A DNA stretch of 43,832 bases from Capnocytophaga sp. (GTDB taxonomy: Bacteria > Bacteroidota > Bacteroidia > Flavobacteriales > Flavobacteriaceae): NCBI RefSeq assembly GCF_030532915.1, contig NZ_JAUNKD010000005.1, positions 1-43,832 on the forward strand, read 5' to 3'. A model generated the notes under the pieces. The model searched no databases. It was given only the letters and a program-made list of their open reading frames with translations, and had not been told where the DNA came from. A program made the translations under genes and the position numbers. Positions 33,248-41,191 of the stretch are shown here, piece by piece (the stretch's first letter is position 1; the number at the start of each line of letters is the position of its first letter).

Positions 33248-33853
33248 TTACTTCCCTTTTTGATTCACGTCAATCATATTTTTCAACCAATCGGGAATGG
33301 GCTCTGAAACCAACGGAACTCTCGCATTTGGGGCTGAATTCAGGCCTCTTACGTTTCCGTGCGGAACGTCGGTATGGCATTCCCAACAGAGTTTCCCCTG
33401 ATCGGCGTGCGCCATTTGAGCCGTTACATTGCCCGTACCCACCACGCTGTTAAGCTGGTCGTGACAACGGATACAGTTCTCTTGAACCACCATTTGCCCC
33501 GGTTTGTGCATCGTTATTACCTGCGGTTCCATCCGGAAAGTAAACATCGTGGCGTGTCGGAGTCCGTCACTCGCCTTGAAATAATACTTTCTGAAAAAAT
33601 TATCGTGCGGAACGTGACAGTCGTTGCACACCGTATTTCGCCCGTGTGAGGAGTGAAACCAAGTGGAATACTCCGGTGCCATAATATGGCAATTCACGCA
33701 GGCTTTCGGATCATCAGAAAGGTAAGAATACGCCTTCGAGATATAAAAAATATATCCGCTAAGCCCAAGCAATATCCCCACCAAAGAAGGAATCAAGTAC
33801 TTAAAATACTTGTTCTTTTTCACCTGTTTTGTTTCTTTATTTGTTGTTGCCAT
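33248..33853 (-). CDS. nrfH: Cytochrome c nitrite reductase small subunit, NapC/NirT-type quinol dehydrogenase
   Basis: A 201-aa membrane-anchored tetraheme cytochrome that takes electrons from menaquinol and passes them to NrfA. One transmembrane helix (about 20-38, LIPSLVGILLGLSGYIFY) is followed by four CxxCH sites at 52-56 (CVNCH), 76-80 (CNDCH), 127-131 (CIRCH) and 156-160 (CWECH). It is the first gene of the operon, 59 bp before nrfA, and a strong promoter match lies upstream. Confidence 0.96.
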   Translation of the reverse strand: MATTNKETKQVKKNKYFKYLIPSLVGILLGLSGYIFYISKAYSYLSDDPKACVNCHIMAPEYSTWFHSSHGRNTVCNDCHVPHDNFFRKYYFKASDGLRHATMFTFRMEPQVITMHKPGQMVVQENCIRCHDQLNSVVGTGNVTAQMAHADQGKLCWECHTDVPHGNVRGLNSAPNARVPLVSEPIPDWLKNMIDVNQKGK

Positions 33854-33879
33854 CGTTAAAAAAAGATATTTGTATCTTA

Positions 33880-33913
33880 TTGTCGCAAATGTAAAAACTT
33901 TTTACTATATTTG
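33880..33913 (+). promoter_or_regulatory. Divergent promoter candidate towards the outer-membrane barrel gene
   Basis: TTG (33880-33882), 23 bp, TATATTTG (33906-33913) on the plus strand. It would give a leader of about 240 nt before the ATG at 34161. The rest of 33917-34160 is A/T rich with no other feature seen. Confidence 0.45.
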
Positions 33914-33916
33914 CAA
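33886..33916 (-). promoter_or_regulatory. Promoter of the nrfHA operon
   Basis: On the minus strand TTG (33914-33916), 20 bp, then TACATTTG (33886-33893): full match to the Bacteroidota consensus, about 35 bp before nrfH. It overlaps the divergent candidate at 33880-33913. Confidence 0.7.
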
Positions 33917-34160
33917 TGTCAAACAACAGATTTTGAGTATTTTATTTTCATTCTAAATAAGAAATCATAGATGAATGTATATACTATAATGGTGTAAAAT
34001 AAATACGATTTTCGCAATGAATTTAGGTTATTAAAATACTTTTTTATCTTAATTTGAACAAATCGAATATTTTTCACATAAAAACAGCCGATTTATCAAA
34101 ATAAATACAAAATTATTGACTATTTTAAAATATTTTTAATTTAAAACTAACTATTTGATT

Positions 34161-35474
34161 ATGAAGAGAAATTTTCTTTCAGTGGTAGCGTTCGGATTTT
34201 TAATGACGCTTTTTTCCGGCTTGGCAAATGCCCAAGAAACGGAAAATGATTTTTCGATTTCGGCTCAAATTCGTCCGAGATTTGAGTACAGAAACGGGGC
34301 ATATCGTCCTTTGCAACAAGGCGAAGAGCCTGCCATTTTGGTAAACAATCGGGTGCGACTCAATTTTGACTACAAAAACAACAACAATTTGCGGTTGTAC
34401 GTCTCGCTTCAAAATGTGAATGTTTGGGGGCAAGCTCCTCAAATACAAGTTGCTGATAAAACCGGCGGAGCTTCTATTTTTGAGGCTTATGCATCGTTTC
34501 CGCTGGCTAAAACGTTGGAAGCCAAGATTGGGCGACAAATGATTGTGCTTGACGATGACCGCATTTTCGGCTCGCTTGACTGGCATCCCGCGGGTCGTAG
34601 CCACGATGCGGTAAACCTGAATTGGAAGGCTTCCGATAAGTTTTTGTTACGTAGCTTTTTGGCTTTTAATCAGAATTATGCAGAGCGAGATATCAACAGT
34701 CCGGCGGAACAATTCTTTACCAAAGATGCTCAGCCTTACCAACATATGGAAACTTTCCACGGTTTGTACAACATTTCTGAAACCAATCGTATTTCGTTTT
34801 TATTCAGCAATTTAGGCTTCCGAGATGATGCTGTTGCCGATGCCAAAACGCAAAATATGCAAACATTTGGTTTTCATTACGTTGGAGCTTCCAATGATTG
34901 GAAATACGGACTTACTTCTTACTTCCAAACGGGGAAAAACACCGGCGGAGCTACCAAAAGTGCTTATATGTTTGCCTTCAATGCGGGTTACAAATTTTCC
35001 GATGCGTTTAGCTTAACGGCTGGTTTAGACTACCTTAGCGGAAAAGCTGCCGATGACACATCGGACAAAGACAAGGCATTCAATCCGTTTTCAGGCACCA
35101 ATCACAAGTTTTACGGATTTATGGACTATTATTACGTTCCTGCCGTAAACCCCGTGGGATTGGTAAATCCGTATCTTACGGTAAACTTCCGTACGGGCGA
35201 AAAAAGCAGTCTGTCAGCCACTTGGCATCATTTCAGAAGTGCCGCCACGACCTACGACAGTAACGGCAACAAAAAGTCCGGCTTAGGTAACGAAATCGAT
35301 TTGGTGTACAGCCTCAAAGTGCAGCCTTACATCGGTTTGCAAATGGGCTATTCAACGTATTTCACCACCGATGCTCTCAAAACTTTGAAAAATACGCCCA
35401 ACGCACGAGCTCATCAAGATTGGTTTTGGTGTAGTTTGAATATCAACCCAAAAATTTTTTCGGCTAAGTTTTAA
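34161..35474 (+). CDS. Outer-membrane β-barrel protein, alginate-export/porin-like
   Basis: The ATG at 34161 (a TTG six bases upstream is not the start) gives a 437-aa protein with a signal peptide ending GLANA-QE near residue 23. The mature part opens FSISAQIRPRFEYRNG and continues with alternating amphipathic β-strands, VNNRVRLNFDYK, YASFPLAKTLEAKIGRQMI and WHPAGRSHDAVNLNW, the usual order for the alginate-export type barrel (PF13372). It is divergently placed against the nitrite reductase operon, with overlapping promoter candidates, so it may admit nitrite, nitrate or another anion. That substrate is inference. A clear terminator follows. No other gene of the plus strand is linked. Confidence 0.82.
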   Translation: MKRNFLSVVAFGFLMTLFSGLANAQETENDFSISAQIRPRFEYRNGAYRPLQQGEEPAILVNNRVRLNFDYKNNNNLRLYVSLQNVNVWGQAPQIQVADKTGGASIFEAYASFPLAKTLEAKIGRQMIVLDDDRIFGSLDWHPAGRSHDAVNLNWKASDKFLLRSFLAFNQNYAERDINSPAEQFFTKDAQPYQHMETFHGLYNISETNRISFLFSNLGFRDDAVADAKTQNMQTFGFHYVGASNDWKYGLTSYFQTGKNTGGATKSAYMFAFNAGYKFSDAFSLTAGLDYLSGKAADDTSDKDKAFNPFSGTNHKFYGFMDYYYVPAVNPVGLVNPYLTVNFRTGEKSSLSATWHHFRSAATTYDSNGNKKSGLGNEIDLVYSLKVQPYIGLQMGYSTYFTTDALKTLKNTPNARAHQDWFWCSLNINPKIFSAKF

Positions 35475-35492
35475 TAAAATATTAATTTACAA

Positions 35493-35537
35493 TAAATTGC
35501 GTCTAAAAATTTATAAATTTTCAGACGCAATTTTTAT
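35493..35537 (+). terminator. Terminator after the barrel gene
   Basis: Stem AAATTGCGTCT / AGACGCAATTT with an additional AAAATTTATAAATTTT inner pairing and a T5 tail. Confidence 0.85.
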
Positions 35538-35603
35538 TTGAATAAGTTTTAATTCTTCTTAAAATAACCATCAATATTGCCAAAAAATAGCACTTTTATT
35601 TTT

Positions 35604-35630
35604 TTGTATCACATTTTTATAGTACTTTTG
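35604..35630 (+). promoter_or_regulatory. Promoter of the lipoprotein-ruvC-hemW group
   Basis: TTG (35604-35606) and TACTTTTG (35623-35630) with a 16-bp spacer, 28 bp before the ATG at 35659. Confidence 0.5.
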
Positions 35631-35658
35631 AGACCTAAATTTAAAACAAGATAATTAT

Positions 35659-36192
35659 ATGAAATATTGCTTTTGGATTTTTGGTTTGGCTTTTGCACTC
35701 ATTTCCTGCGGAGGAAATAATAACGAATTATCAAAGGAAGAAAAAGAAAAGATAAAGCAAGCAAAATTAGATTCTATTGCCGAAGCGAGATTTAACGAAA
35801 TCAACCAAGATGATGTGGATACTTTCCCAATCTTTACCGGAATTTGTGCAGATTCGCTCCCGAAAGAAGAGCAGAAAAAATGTTTTGAAACTTCATTCGT
35901 AAAATTGTTACACGGAAAACTTCAAAAGGAAAAATTTGAAGCCACCGCTCCGATTAACGATAAAATTCTGGTAAACATCAAAGTTGATAACTCCGGAAAA
36001 ATAACACTCGTAAATATCGAAACACCCAATGAAACAGTTGAAATGCCCGCAACTGCCAAACAATCGTTTCAAGAAATTATAACCACACATTTGAATAATA
36101 TTTCCAACGAAAACCCCATAGTGCCCGCTACCAAGCAAGGATTGGAAGTTGGCACGCAATTTACCTTGCCGATTGTAATTAATGTAAAATAG
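35659..36192 (+). CDS. Small lipoprotein with a TonB C-terminal-like domain
   Basis: A 177-aa lipoprotein (LISC, Cys17) followed by GGNNNE, so without the surface-export signature; it probably stays on the periplasmic face. A charged helix (about 24-45, KEEKEKIKQAKLDSIAEA) leads to DTFPIFTGICADSLPKEEQKKCF, the paired-Cys pattern seen before TonB-like C-terminal domains in many flavobacterial proteins, then a β-rich domain with ILVNIKVDNSGKITLVNIE. Function is not known. The stop is 2 bp before the ruvC start, so translation of the two is likely linked. Confidence 0.75.
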   Translation: MKYCFWIFGLAFALISCGGNNNELSKEEKEKIKQAKLDSIAEARFNEINQDDVDTFPIFTGICADSLPKEEQKKCFETSFVKLLHGKLQKEKFEATAPINDKILVNIKVDNSGKITLVNIETPNETVEMPATAKQSFQEIITTHLNNISNENPIVPATKQGLEVGTQFTLPIVINVK

Positions 36193-36194
36193 TT

Positions 36195-36740
36195 TTGGAA
36201 AAAATCATTCTAGGAATTGACCCCGGAACCACCATTATGGGTTTCGGACTGATACGGGTTGAAAAACAACAAATGAGTTTACTGCAAATCAATGAATTAC
36301 AACTAAAAAAATACACCGATCACTACTTAAAACTCCGCGTTATTTTTGAGCGAACCCTTGAACTCATTGATACCTATCACCCCGATGAGTTAGCCATTGA
36401 AGCGCCCTTTTTCGGTAAAAACGTACAATCAATGCTAAAACTGGGCAGAGCGCAGGGCGTAGCGATGGCTGCCGGTCTTTCCCGACAAATCCCCATTACC
36501 GAATACGAACCCAAAAAAGTGAAAATGGCAATCACCGGTAACGGAAACGCTTCCAAAGAACAGGTCGCAAAAATGCTTCAACAATTACTGAGCATCAAAG
36601 AATTACCAAAACATTTTGATGCCACTGACGGTTTGGCAGTTGCTGTATGCCACTTTTTCAATAGTGGGCGAGTTTCTTCACAAAAATCATACAATAGTTG
36701 GGAATCTTTTGTCAAACAGAACGAAAATCGTGTTCGCTAA
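36195..36740 (+). CDS. ruvC: Holliday junction resolvase RuvC
   Basis: A 181-aa endonuclease that cleaves Holliday junctions together with RuvAB. The four acidic catalytic residues are present: Asp9 (ILGIDPGTT), Glu69 (LAIEAPFFGK), Asp142 and Asp145 (FDATDGLAVAVCHF). The start is an unusual TTG at 36195, required because the only in-frame codons upstream reach a stop at once and the family begins with this hydrophobic strand. It starts 2 bp after the lipoprotein stop, which suggests translational coupling and explains the weak start codon. Confidence 0.95.
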   Translation: MEKIILGIDPGTTIMGFGLIRVEKQQMSLLQINELQLKKYTDHYLKLRVIFERTLELIDTYHPDELAIEAPFFGKNVQSMLKLGRAQGVAMAAGLSRQIPITEYEPKKVKMAITGNGNASKEQVAKMLQQLLSIKELPKHFDATDGLAVAVCHFFNSGRVSSQKSYNSWESFVKQNENRVR

Positions 36741-36752
36741 TGCTTTTGTGTG

Positions 36753-37898
36753 ATGCACAGTCTTTACATTCACATTCCTTTTTGTAGGCAAGCCTGCCAT
36801 TATTGTGATTTTCACTTCTCTACAACCTTAAAACGGAAAAGTGAAATGACAGATGCCATCTGCAAAGAACTCATTCTGCGCAAACAAGAAGCATCAGGCA
36901 GTGAATTACAAACCATTTACTTCGGAGGAGGAACGCCCAGCATCCTTTCATCTGATGAACTGCAACGCATTTTGCAAACCATACACGAAAATTACGCCGT
37001 CAGTGTTGATGCAGAGATTACTTTGGAAACCAATCCTGATGATTTTTTTAGAGAAAGTACCTCCCCAGTCGGATTACTCACAAATTTGAAGCAATTAGGC
37101 ATAAATCGGTTGAGTATTGGCATACAATCGTTCTACGATGCCGATTTACAACTTATGAATCGCGCTCATAATGCCTGCCAAGCCGAAAATTTACTCCGAC
37201 AAGCCTCTGAGTTTTTTGATAACATTTCCATTGACCTAATTTACGGTATTCCGAAGATGGATAACGAACGTTGGAAACAAAACATTCAAAAAGCGCTATC
37301 ATTTAACGTTCCGCATATATCGGCGTACGCACTAACCGTTGAGCCTAACACTGCCCTACACAAATTTATCGCTTCGGGGAAACTGCCCAACGTTAATGAC
37401 AAGCAAGCGCACGAGCATTTCACTACGATGATTGCCCTTTTGGAACAAGAAAACTTTATTCACTACGAATTTTCCAACTTCGGGAAGCAAGATTATTTCA
37501 GCCGAAACAACACTGCTTATTGGTTCGGTAAAAAATATATGGGAATCGGACCTTCTGCCCATAGTTTTGACGGCGTTAAACGAAGCTGGAACATCGCCAA
37601 CAACATAAAGTACATCAAACAAATACAAAATAACATCATTCCCGCACAACACGAAGTGCTTTCCGTAAACGACCGATACAACGAACTTATCATCACACGC
37701 ATTCGTACAATGGTTGGTATCGATATTAAAGAAGTGTATTCCGTTTTTGGGAAAAAATATGCCGATTACCTGCAATCACAAGCCAATAAACACCTCAATC
37801 AAGGCGTTTTAATATTAAAAGACAATCATCTTGTAACAACCCTTAAAGGAAAGTTCCTTTCCGATGGCATTGCCGCCGATTTGTTTATGGTTGATTGA
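36753..37898 (+). CDS. hemW: HemW-like radical SAM heme chaperone (coproporphyrinogen dehydrogenase homologue)
   Basis: The ATG at 36753 gives 381 aa (a GTG just before is less likely). The radical SAM cluster motif CRQACHYC (Cys11, 15, 18) begins the protein, followed by FGGGTPSILS, ITLETNPDD, GINRLSIGIQSF (about 113-124), ISIDLIYGIPKM, and YALTVEPNTALHKF. HemW was long called HemN-like but lacks true coproporphyrinogen dehydrogenase activity and instead binds heme and loads it onto respiratory proteins. It follows ruvC by 12 bp. Distinction from true HemN is based on the short N-terminus before the Cys motif. Confidence 0.9.
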   Translation: MHSLYIHIPFCRQACHYCDFHFSTTLKRKSEMTDAICKELILRKQEASGSELQTIYFGGGTPSILSSDELQRILQTIHENYAVSVDAEITLETNPDDFFRESTSPVGLLTNLKQLGINRLSIGIQSFYDADLQLMNRAHNACQAENLLRQASEFFDNISIDLIYGIPKMDNERWKQNIQKALSFNVPHISAYALTVEPNTALHKFIASGKLPNVNDKQAHEHFTTMIALLEQENFIHYEFSNFGKQDYFSRNNTAYWFGKKYMGIGPSAHSFDGVKRSWNIANNIKYIKQIQNNIIPAQHEVLSVNDRYNELIITRIRTMVGIDIKEVYSVFGKKYADYLQSQANKHLNQGVLILKDNHLVTTLKGKFLSDGIAADLFMVD

Positions 37899-37992
37899 AA
37901 TATAGAATCAATTAATCCTAAATTACAGAATATTAACCTCTCTTTTAGAAAAGATATTTTGAAAATAAAGAGTGTTTTCCTGAAAATAAAAT

Positions 37993-38031
37993 AAAAAATC
38001 CGATAAATGAATATCATTTATCGGATTTTTT
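37993..38031. terminator. Bidirectional terminator between hemW and ridA
   Basis: Perfect long stem AAAAATCCGATAAATGA / TCATTTATCGGATTTTT with a 3-nt loop; it serves both convergent genes. Confidence 0.9.
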
Positions 38032-38046
38032 CAATCGTTTTTAAGT

Positions 38047-38424
38047 TTACAATACCGCTACACACGAAATTTCAACTTCAACAAACTTCGGTAAGTTCGC
38101 TACTTGCACCGTTTCACGAGCCGGAGCCGTTTCTTCATTAAAATATTTACCATATACGGCATTTACTTCGGCAAATTGATTCATATCTGCCAAAAATATG
38201 GTCGTTTTTACTACATTTTCAAAAGAAGCGCCCGCAGCTTCAAGCACTGCTTTTAGGTTTTCCATCACTTGAACGGTTGCCGCTTCAATTCCTTTAACAA
38301 CTTCATTGGTTTTAGGGTTCACCGGAATCTGTCCGGATACATACAAGGTATTCCCGGCTAAAATTGCCTGATTGTAAGGTCCAATGGGAGCCGGAGCGTT
38401 TTCTGTAAAAATAATACGTTTCAT
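38047..38424 (-). CDS. ridA: RidA family reactive intermediate (enamine/imine) deaminase
   Basis: A 125-aa protein of the RidA/YjgF family, which hydrolyses reactive enamines and imines made by PLP enzymes. Signatures: [12 protein letters not shown] near the start, [11 protein letters not shown] (27-37), [19 protein letters not shown], and [12 protein letters not shown], whose Arg corresponds to the essential substrate-binding Arg105 of Salmonella RidA, then VEISCVAV at the end. Trimeric and cytoplasmic. High confidence. Confidence 0.95.
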   Translation of the reverse strand: MKRIIFTENAPAPIGPYNQAILAGNTLYVSGQIPVNPKTNEVVKGIEAATVQVMENLKAVLEAAGASFENVVKTTIFLADMNQFAEVNAVYGKYFNEETAPARETVQVANLPKFVEVEISCVAVL

Positions 38425-38472
38425 ATATCTACTCGTTTTTAATTATTTACGTTATCGTTTATGCTTAAATTG

Positions 38473-40149
38473 TTATTTCCTTTTAAAAGATACTTCCAGT
38501 TTTTGAACATTTCCAACCCCGTCTTTGGCTGTCATTTCCAATTTATAAGTTGCCGTCTTGGGAGAGGTTAAATCCGAAAAGTCAAACGTTAAGGTGCGTG
38601 TCTTCGGTTCGTATTCAAACAAAATCCACTCACCATTGAGTGAAGCCGAATAGCTTTCCACACCGCTTAAATCATCTTTTATCTCCACTTTTAGGGTTTT
38701 TGCCGTTATTGTCGCATCATTTTTAAAGTTTATGGCACGCAACACCGGCGGATTCTCATCTTTCATCAGCGTAAACCTACCCAAATTGCGCGTTCTGGTG
38801 GTAAAAATACCATTTTTATAGATAGTTCGCTCGGCTGACGGCTTATTTTTGTCGTCCAATCGGGCAATGAAGACCTGTTGCGCTTCTTTTTCGGTGAATT
38901 TTTTATTCTCAAATGATAAATTAAAGAATTTATGCACCGCCAAGGTAGGTTTATGAAGCGTTAAGGTATCATTTTGGCTGTTTATCTGCAACAGAAAATC
39001 GTCATAGAACGTTTTTTCAGGAAAAAACACATTTCCGCCTTCAAAAGTGAAATATTGGTCACGACCTGCCACTAGAGGCACTCCGTTTTCAATGGGTCGG
39101 GCTTCCGTTACGGTTTCTTTTTTGCCTTCTATCGGAATTTGAATTCGGGTTTGGTTTCCTTTAATATCCTCAGCCACAATTGTTGCCAGATAAGACATTC
39201 CTGCTTGAATTTCAAGCATTCCGTTGTTTTGATTAAGGGTATAAATGGTTGAAATTCGGTTTCCTTTGGTTTTATAAAGCAATTGTACGCGCTTTTTTTT
39301 CTCGATATAAGTTGGATAATCAATAAATGTGTTGATATAACGGGCTTCGGTAAAGCTCAGTTTATCAAAAACATACTGAAATTGCGGATTTCCGTTAAGG
39401 GCAAGCGTAACTTTGTACAGCCCGTTCACGTGATGCGTATCGTTTTGCTTATCAATGGATTCGATACCGAAACCTATAAGCCCCTCGGCAGTAATTTTAT
39501 CCGTTAGATAACTTCCGTCAGCCTGTTTGGTCATTTTTAGCTCTTGCGGAAGCTGTGATGCGTTAATTTGGGCTTCATTCCCTAACGGATATCCCATTAT
39601 TTGGAACACATCGGGGGCAATTTGGTCTTTGATTTCATATCCGTGCAACAGCGGATTGACGGCTTTGGCGCTTGCATCACGAATTTCAAAATGAAGATGC
39701 GGTCCTGCACTGCTTCCGGTGTTTCCGCCCAATGCGATAACCTCTCCTTTTTTCACGACAAGCTCCGAAGCTTTTGGATAAAGCTCAATTTCAAAGGTTT
39801 TTCGGGCATATTGCCTCTTTTTAACATACGCCTCAATCACCGGAGCAAATTTTTGCAAGTGCGCATACACACTTGTGTACCCGTTGGGGTGCGTTACGTA
39901 CAGCGCTTTGCCATATCCGTAAGCCCCGACCTTAATTCGGGACACGTAACCTTCTTTTATGGCATAAATATTCAGACCTTCTTTGCTTTGGGTTTTAAAA
40001 TCAACGCCCGCGTGGAAATGATTGGGGCGTAATTCACCAAAATTACCCGATAATAATAAAGGTATGTCAAGCGGACTTCTAAAATCAGTCTGCGCCCACG
40101 AAAGTGCGCACAGCAACAGCGACCCCAAAGCCGTTAGTATTAATTTCAT
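38473..40149 (-). CDS. M23 family metallopeptidase (LytM-type), exported
   Basis: A 558-aa protein with a signal peptide ending near LSWAQ (residue 20). The peptidase M23 domain lies N-terminally (about 30-170), with zinc ligands His46 and Asp50 in HFHAGVD and His153 in GPHLHFEI (149-156). The Gly-rich GNFGELRPNH and YAHLQKF also fit. The long C-terminal part (about 175-558) is β-rich, probably Ig-like modules, including DGVGNVQKLEVSF at the end. M23 enzymes cut peptidoglycan cross-links and remodel the wall. The catalytic set is complete, so it is expected to be active. Substrate bond unknown. Confidence 0.9.
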   Translation of the reverse strand: MKLILTALGSLLLCALSWAQTDFRSPLDIPLLLSGNFGELRPNHFHAGVDFKTQSKEGLNIYAIKEGYVSRIKVGAYGYGKALYVTHPNGYTSVYAHLQKFAPVIEAYVKKRQYARKTFEIELYPKASELVVKKGEVIALGGNTGSSAGPHLHFEIRDASAKAVNPLLHGYEIKDQIAPDVFQIMGYPLGNEAQINASQLPQELKMTKQADGSYLTDKITAEGLIGFGIESIDKQNDTHHVNGLYKVTLALNGNPQFQYVFDKLSFTEARYINTFIDYPTYIEKKKRVQLLYKTKGNRISTIYTLNQNNGMLEIQAGMSYLATIVAEDIKGNQTRIQIPIEGKKETVTEARPIENGVPLVAGRDQYFTFEGGNVFFPEKTFYDDFLLQINSQNDTLTLHKPTLAVHKFFNLSFENKKFTEKEAQQVFIARLDDKNKPSAERTIYKNGIFTTRTRNLGRFTLMKDENPPVLRAINFKNDATITAKTLKVEIKDDLSGVESYSASLNGEWILFEYEPKTRTLTFDFSDLTSPKTATYKLEMTAKDGVGNVQKLEVSFKRK

Positions 40150-40206
40150 ATTCTTTTTCCTGTAATTTTGCAGAAATCGTATTCTTTTCTATTTGGTTAT
40201 CAAAAA

Positions 40207-40239
40207 ACTTTGTCAAAGTTTCAGGCACTTTGACAAAGT
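40207..40239. repeat. TTTGACAAAG palindrome, copy 5
   Basis: Perfect arms ACTTTGTCAAAGT / ACTTTGACAAAGT around TTCAGGC. It lies 22 bp past the stop of the minus-strand gene at 40261. Confidence 0.8.
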
Positions 40240-40260
40240 TGGTTCTATTTTTGTGTTTGT

Positions 40261-40923
40261 TTATCCTCTAACTAATTTTGCGAGGCTTTCCAAGAGTTGG
40301 GGCTTGTTTTCCAAAGCAATTTTTGCCACGTTGTACATCTTGCGCGCCCATTTTTCAAGCTCGGTAACAGCCTGATTTTTATCTTTGGTTGCCTGCTGGC
40401 TTTCGCCTTTGGCATTTTGATAAACGGCATAAGCTTTTTCGGCTTGCAAAACGGCTTCCAACTGTGATTTAACGTGTTGCCCGTCTATTTTTAACGATAA
40501 AAGTGCATCGCGCAAGGTTTCATCTTGGTCAAGCGTGCCATAAAAATGTTTCATATCCTCCACCAAAGCGGCGATACTCTTTGATTCTAACGCTTTTAAG
40601 CGAAGTGTACGCAAGTTAGGCTCATCATCTTGAAAAGCAATCTTTCCTTTCTTGCGGTCTTTCATAAAAACGGACGTAACAGCCTTGTATTTCTTATCGA
40701 AATCGGCATACGTATCCGTTTCATTCTTGGAACTCATCTGATTACTTCTGTGTAGGGCAACAACCTTGTCATATAAGGCTTTACCTGCCTCAACTTCGGT
40801 ATCTCCATACCCGTACTCTGCCATTTCACGGGCAATTTCAGCATTGTTTTTCAAATTTTCAAACAAAATTCCAAAATTTTGCATCATAATGGCAAATGTG
40901 TAAAACTGTTTTTTCATTTTCAA
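40261..40923 (-). CDS. Uncharacterised helical protein
   Basis: A 220-aa protein with no signal peptide or membrane segment; it looks almost wholly α-helical and strongly charged. Visible parts: MMQNFGILFENLKNNAEIAR near the start, a middle DDEPNLRTLRLKALESKSIA, and a final ENKPQLLESLAKLVRG. No family was recognised. The start could be one of the inner Met residues (14-15). It is a lone gene with TTTGACAAAG palindromes on both sides (40207-40239 and 41134-41162), an arrangement reminiscent of the bracketed gene near 1.2 kb. Confidence 0.65.
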   Translation of the reverse strand: MKMKKQFYTFAIMMQNFGILFENLKNNAEIAREMAEYGYGDTEVEAGKALYDKVVALHRSNQMSSKNETDTYADFDKKYKAVTSVFMKDRKKGKIAFQDDEPNLRTLRLKALESKSIAALVEDMKHFYGTLDQDETLRDALLSLKIDGQHVKSQLEAVLQAEKAYAVYQNAKGESQQATKDKNQAVTELEKWARKMYNVAKIALENKPQLLESLAKLVRG

Positions 40924-41191
40924 TCGGTTTTATTTATTAAACAACTAATTTTTCGGAATTATTGCACTTGTTTACATTTAAAAACAAAGTAACAACCATT
41001 TTTTTATTGGACAAATATAAGTATTTGATTTATAAATTCCAAAACATTTAACATTTAATTAATAAAAACAACCTTTTTTTGGATTTTTTTGCATTGACAA
41101 AACACGTTTTACCTTTATCAATGCTCTTTTCACCTTTGTCAAAGTTCTAAACTTTGACAAAGATGCTAAATTATGGTATATTTTTCGTCAT
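40924..41191. other. Gene-free A/T-rich gap
   Basis: About 270 bp with no gene. It holds a palindrome (41134-41162) with a preceding half-site, and otherwise only A/T-rich sequence. Confidence 0.6.
41134..41162. repeat. TTTGACAAAG palindrome, copy 6
   Basis: Arms CTTTGTCAAAG / CTTTGACAAAG around TTCTAAA-type centre, 30 bp past the stop of the phosphoethanolamine transferase gene. A degenerate half-site (CTTTATCAATG) lies just upstream. Confidence 0.8.
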
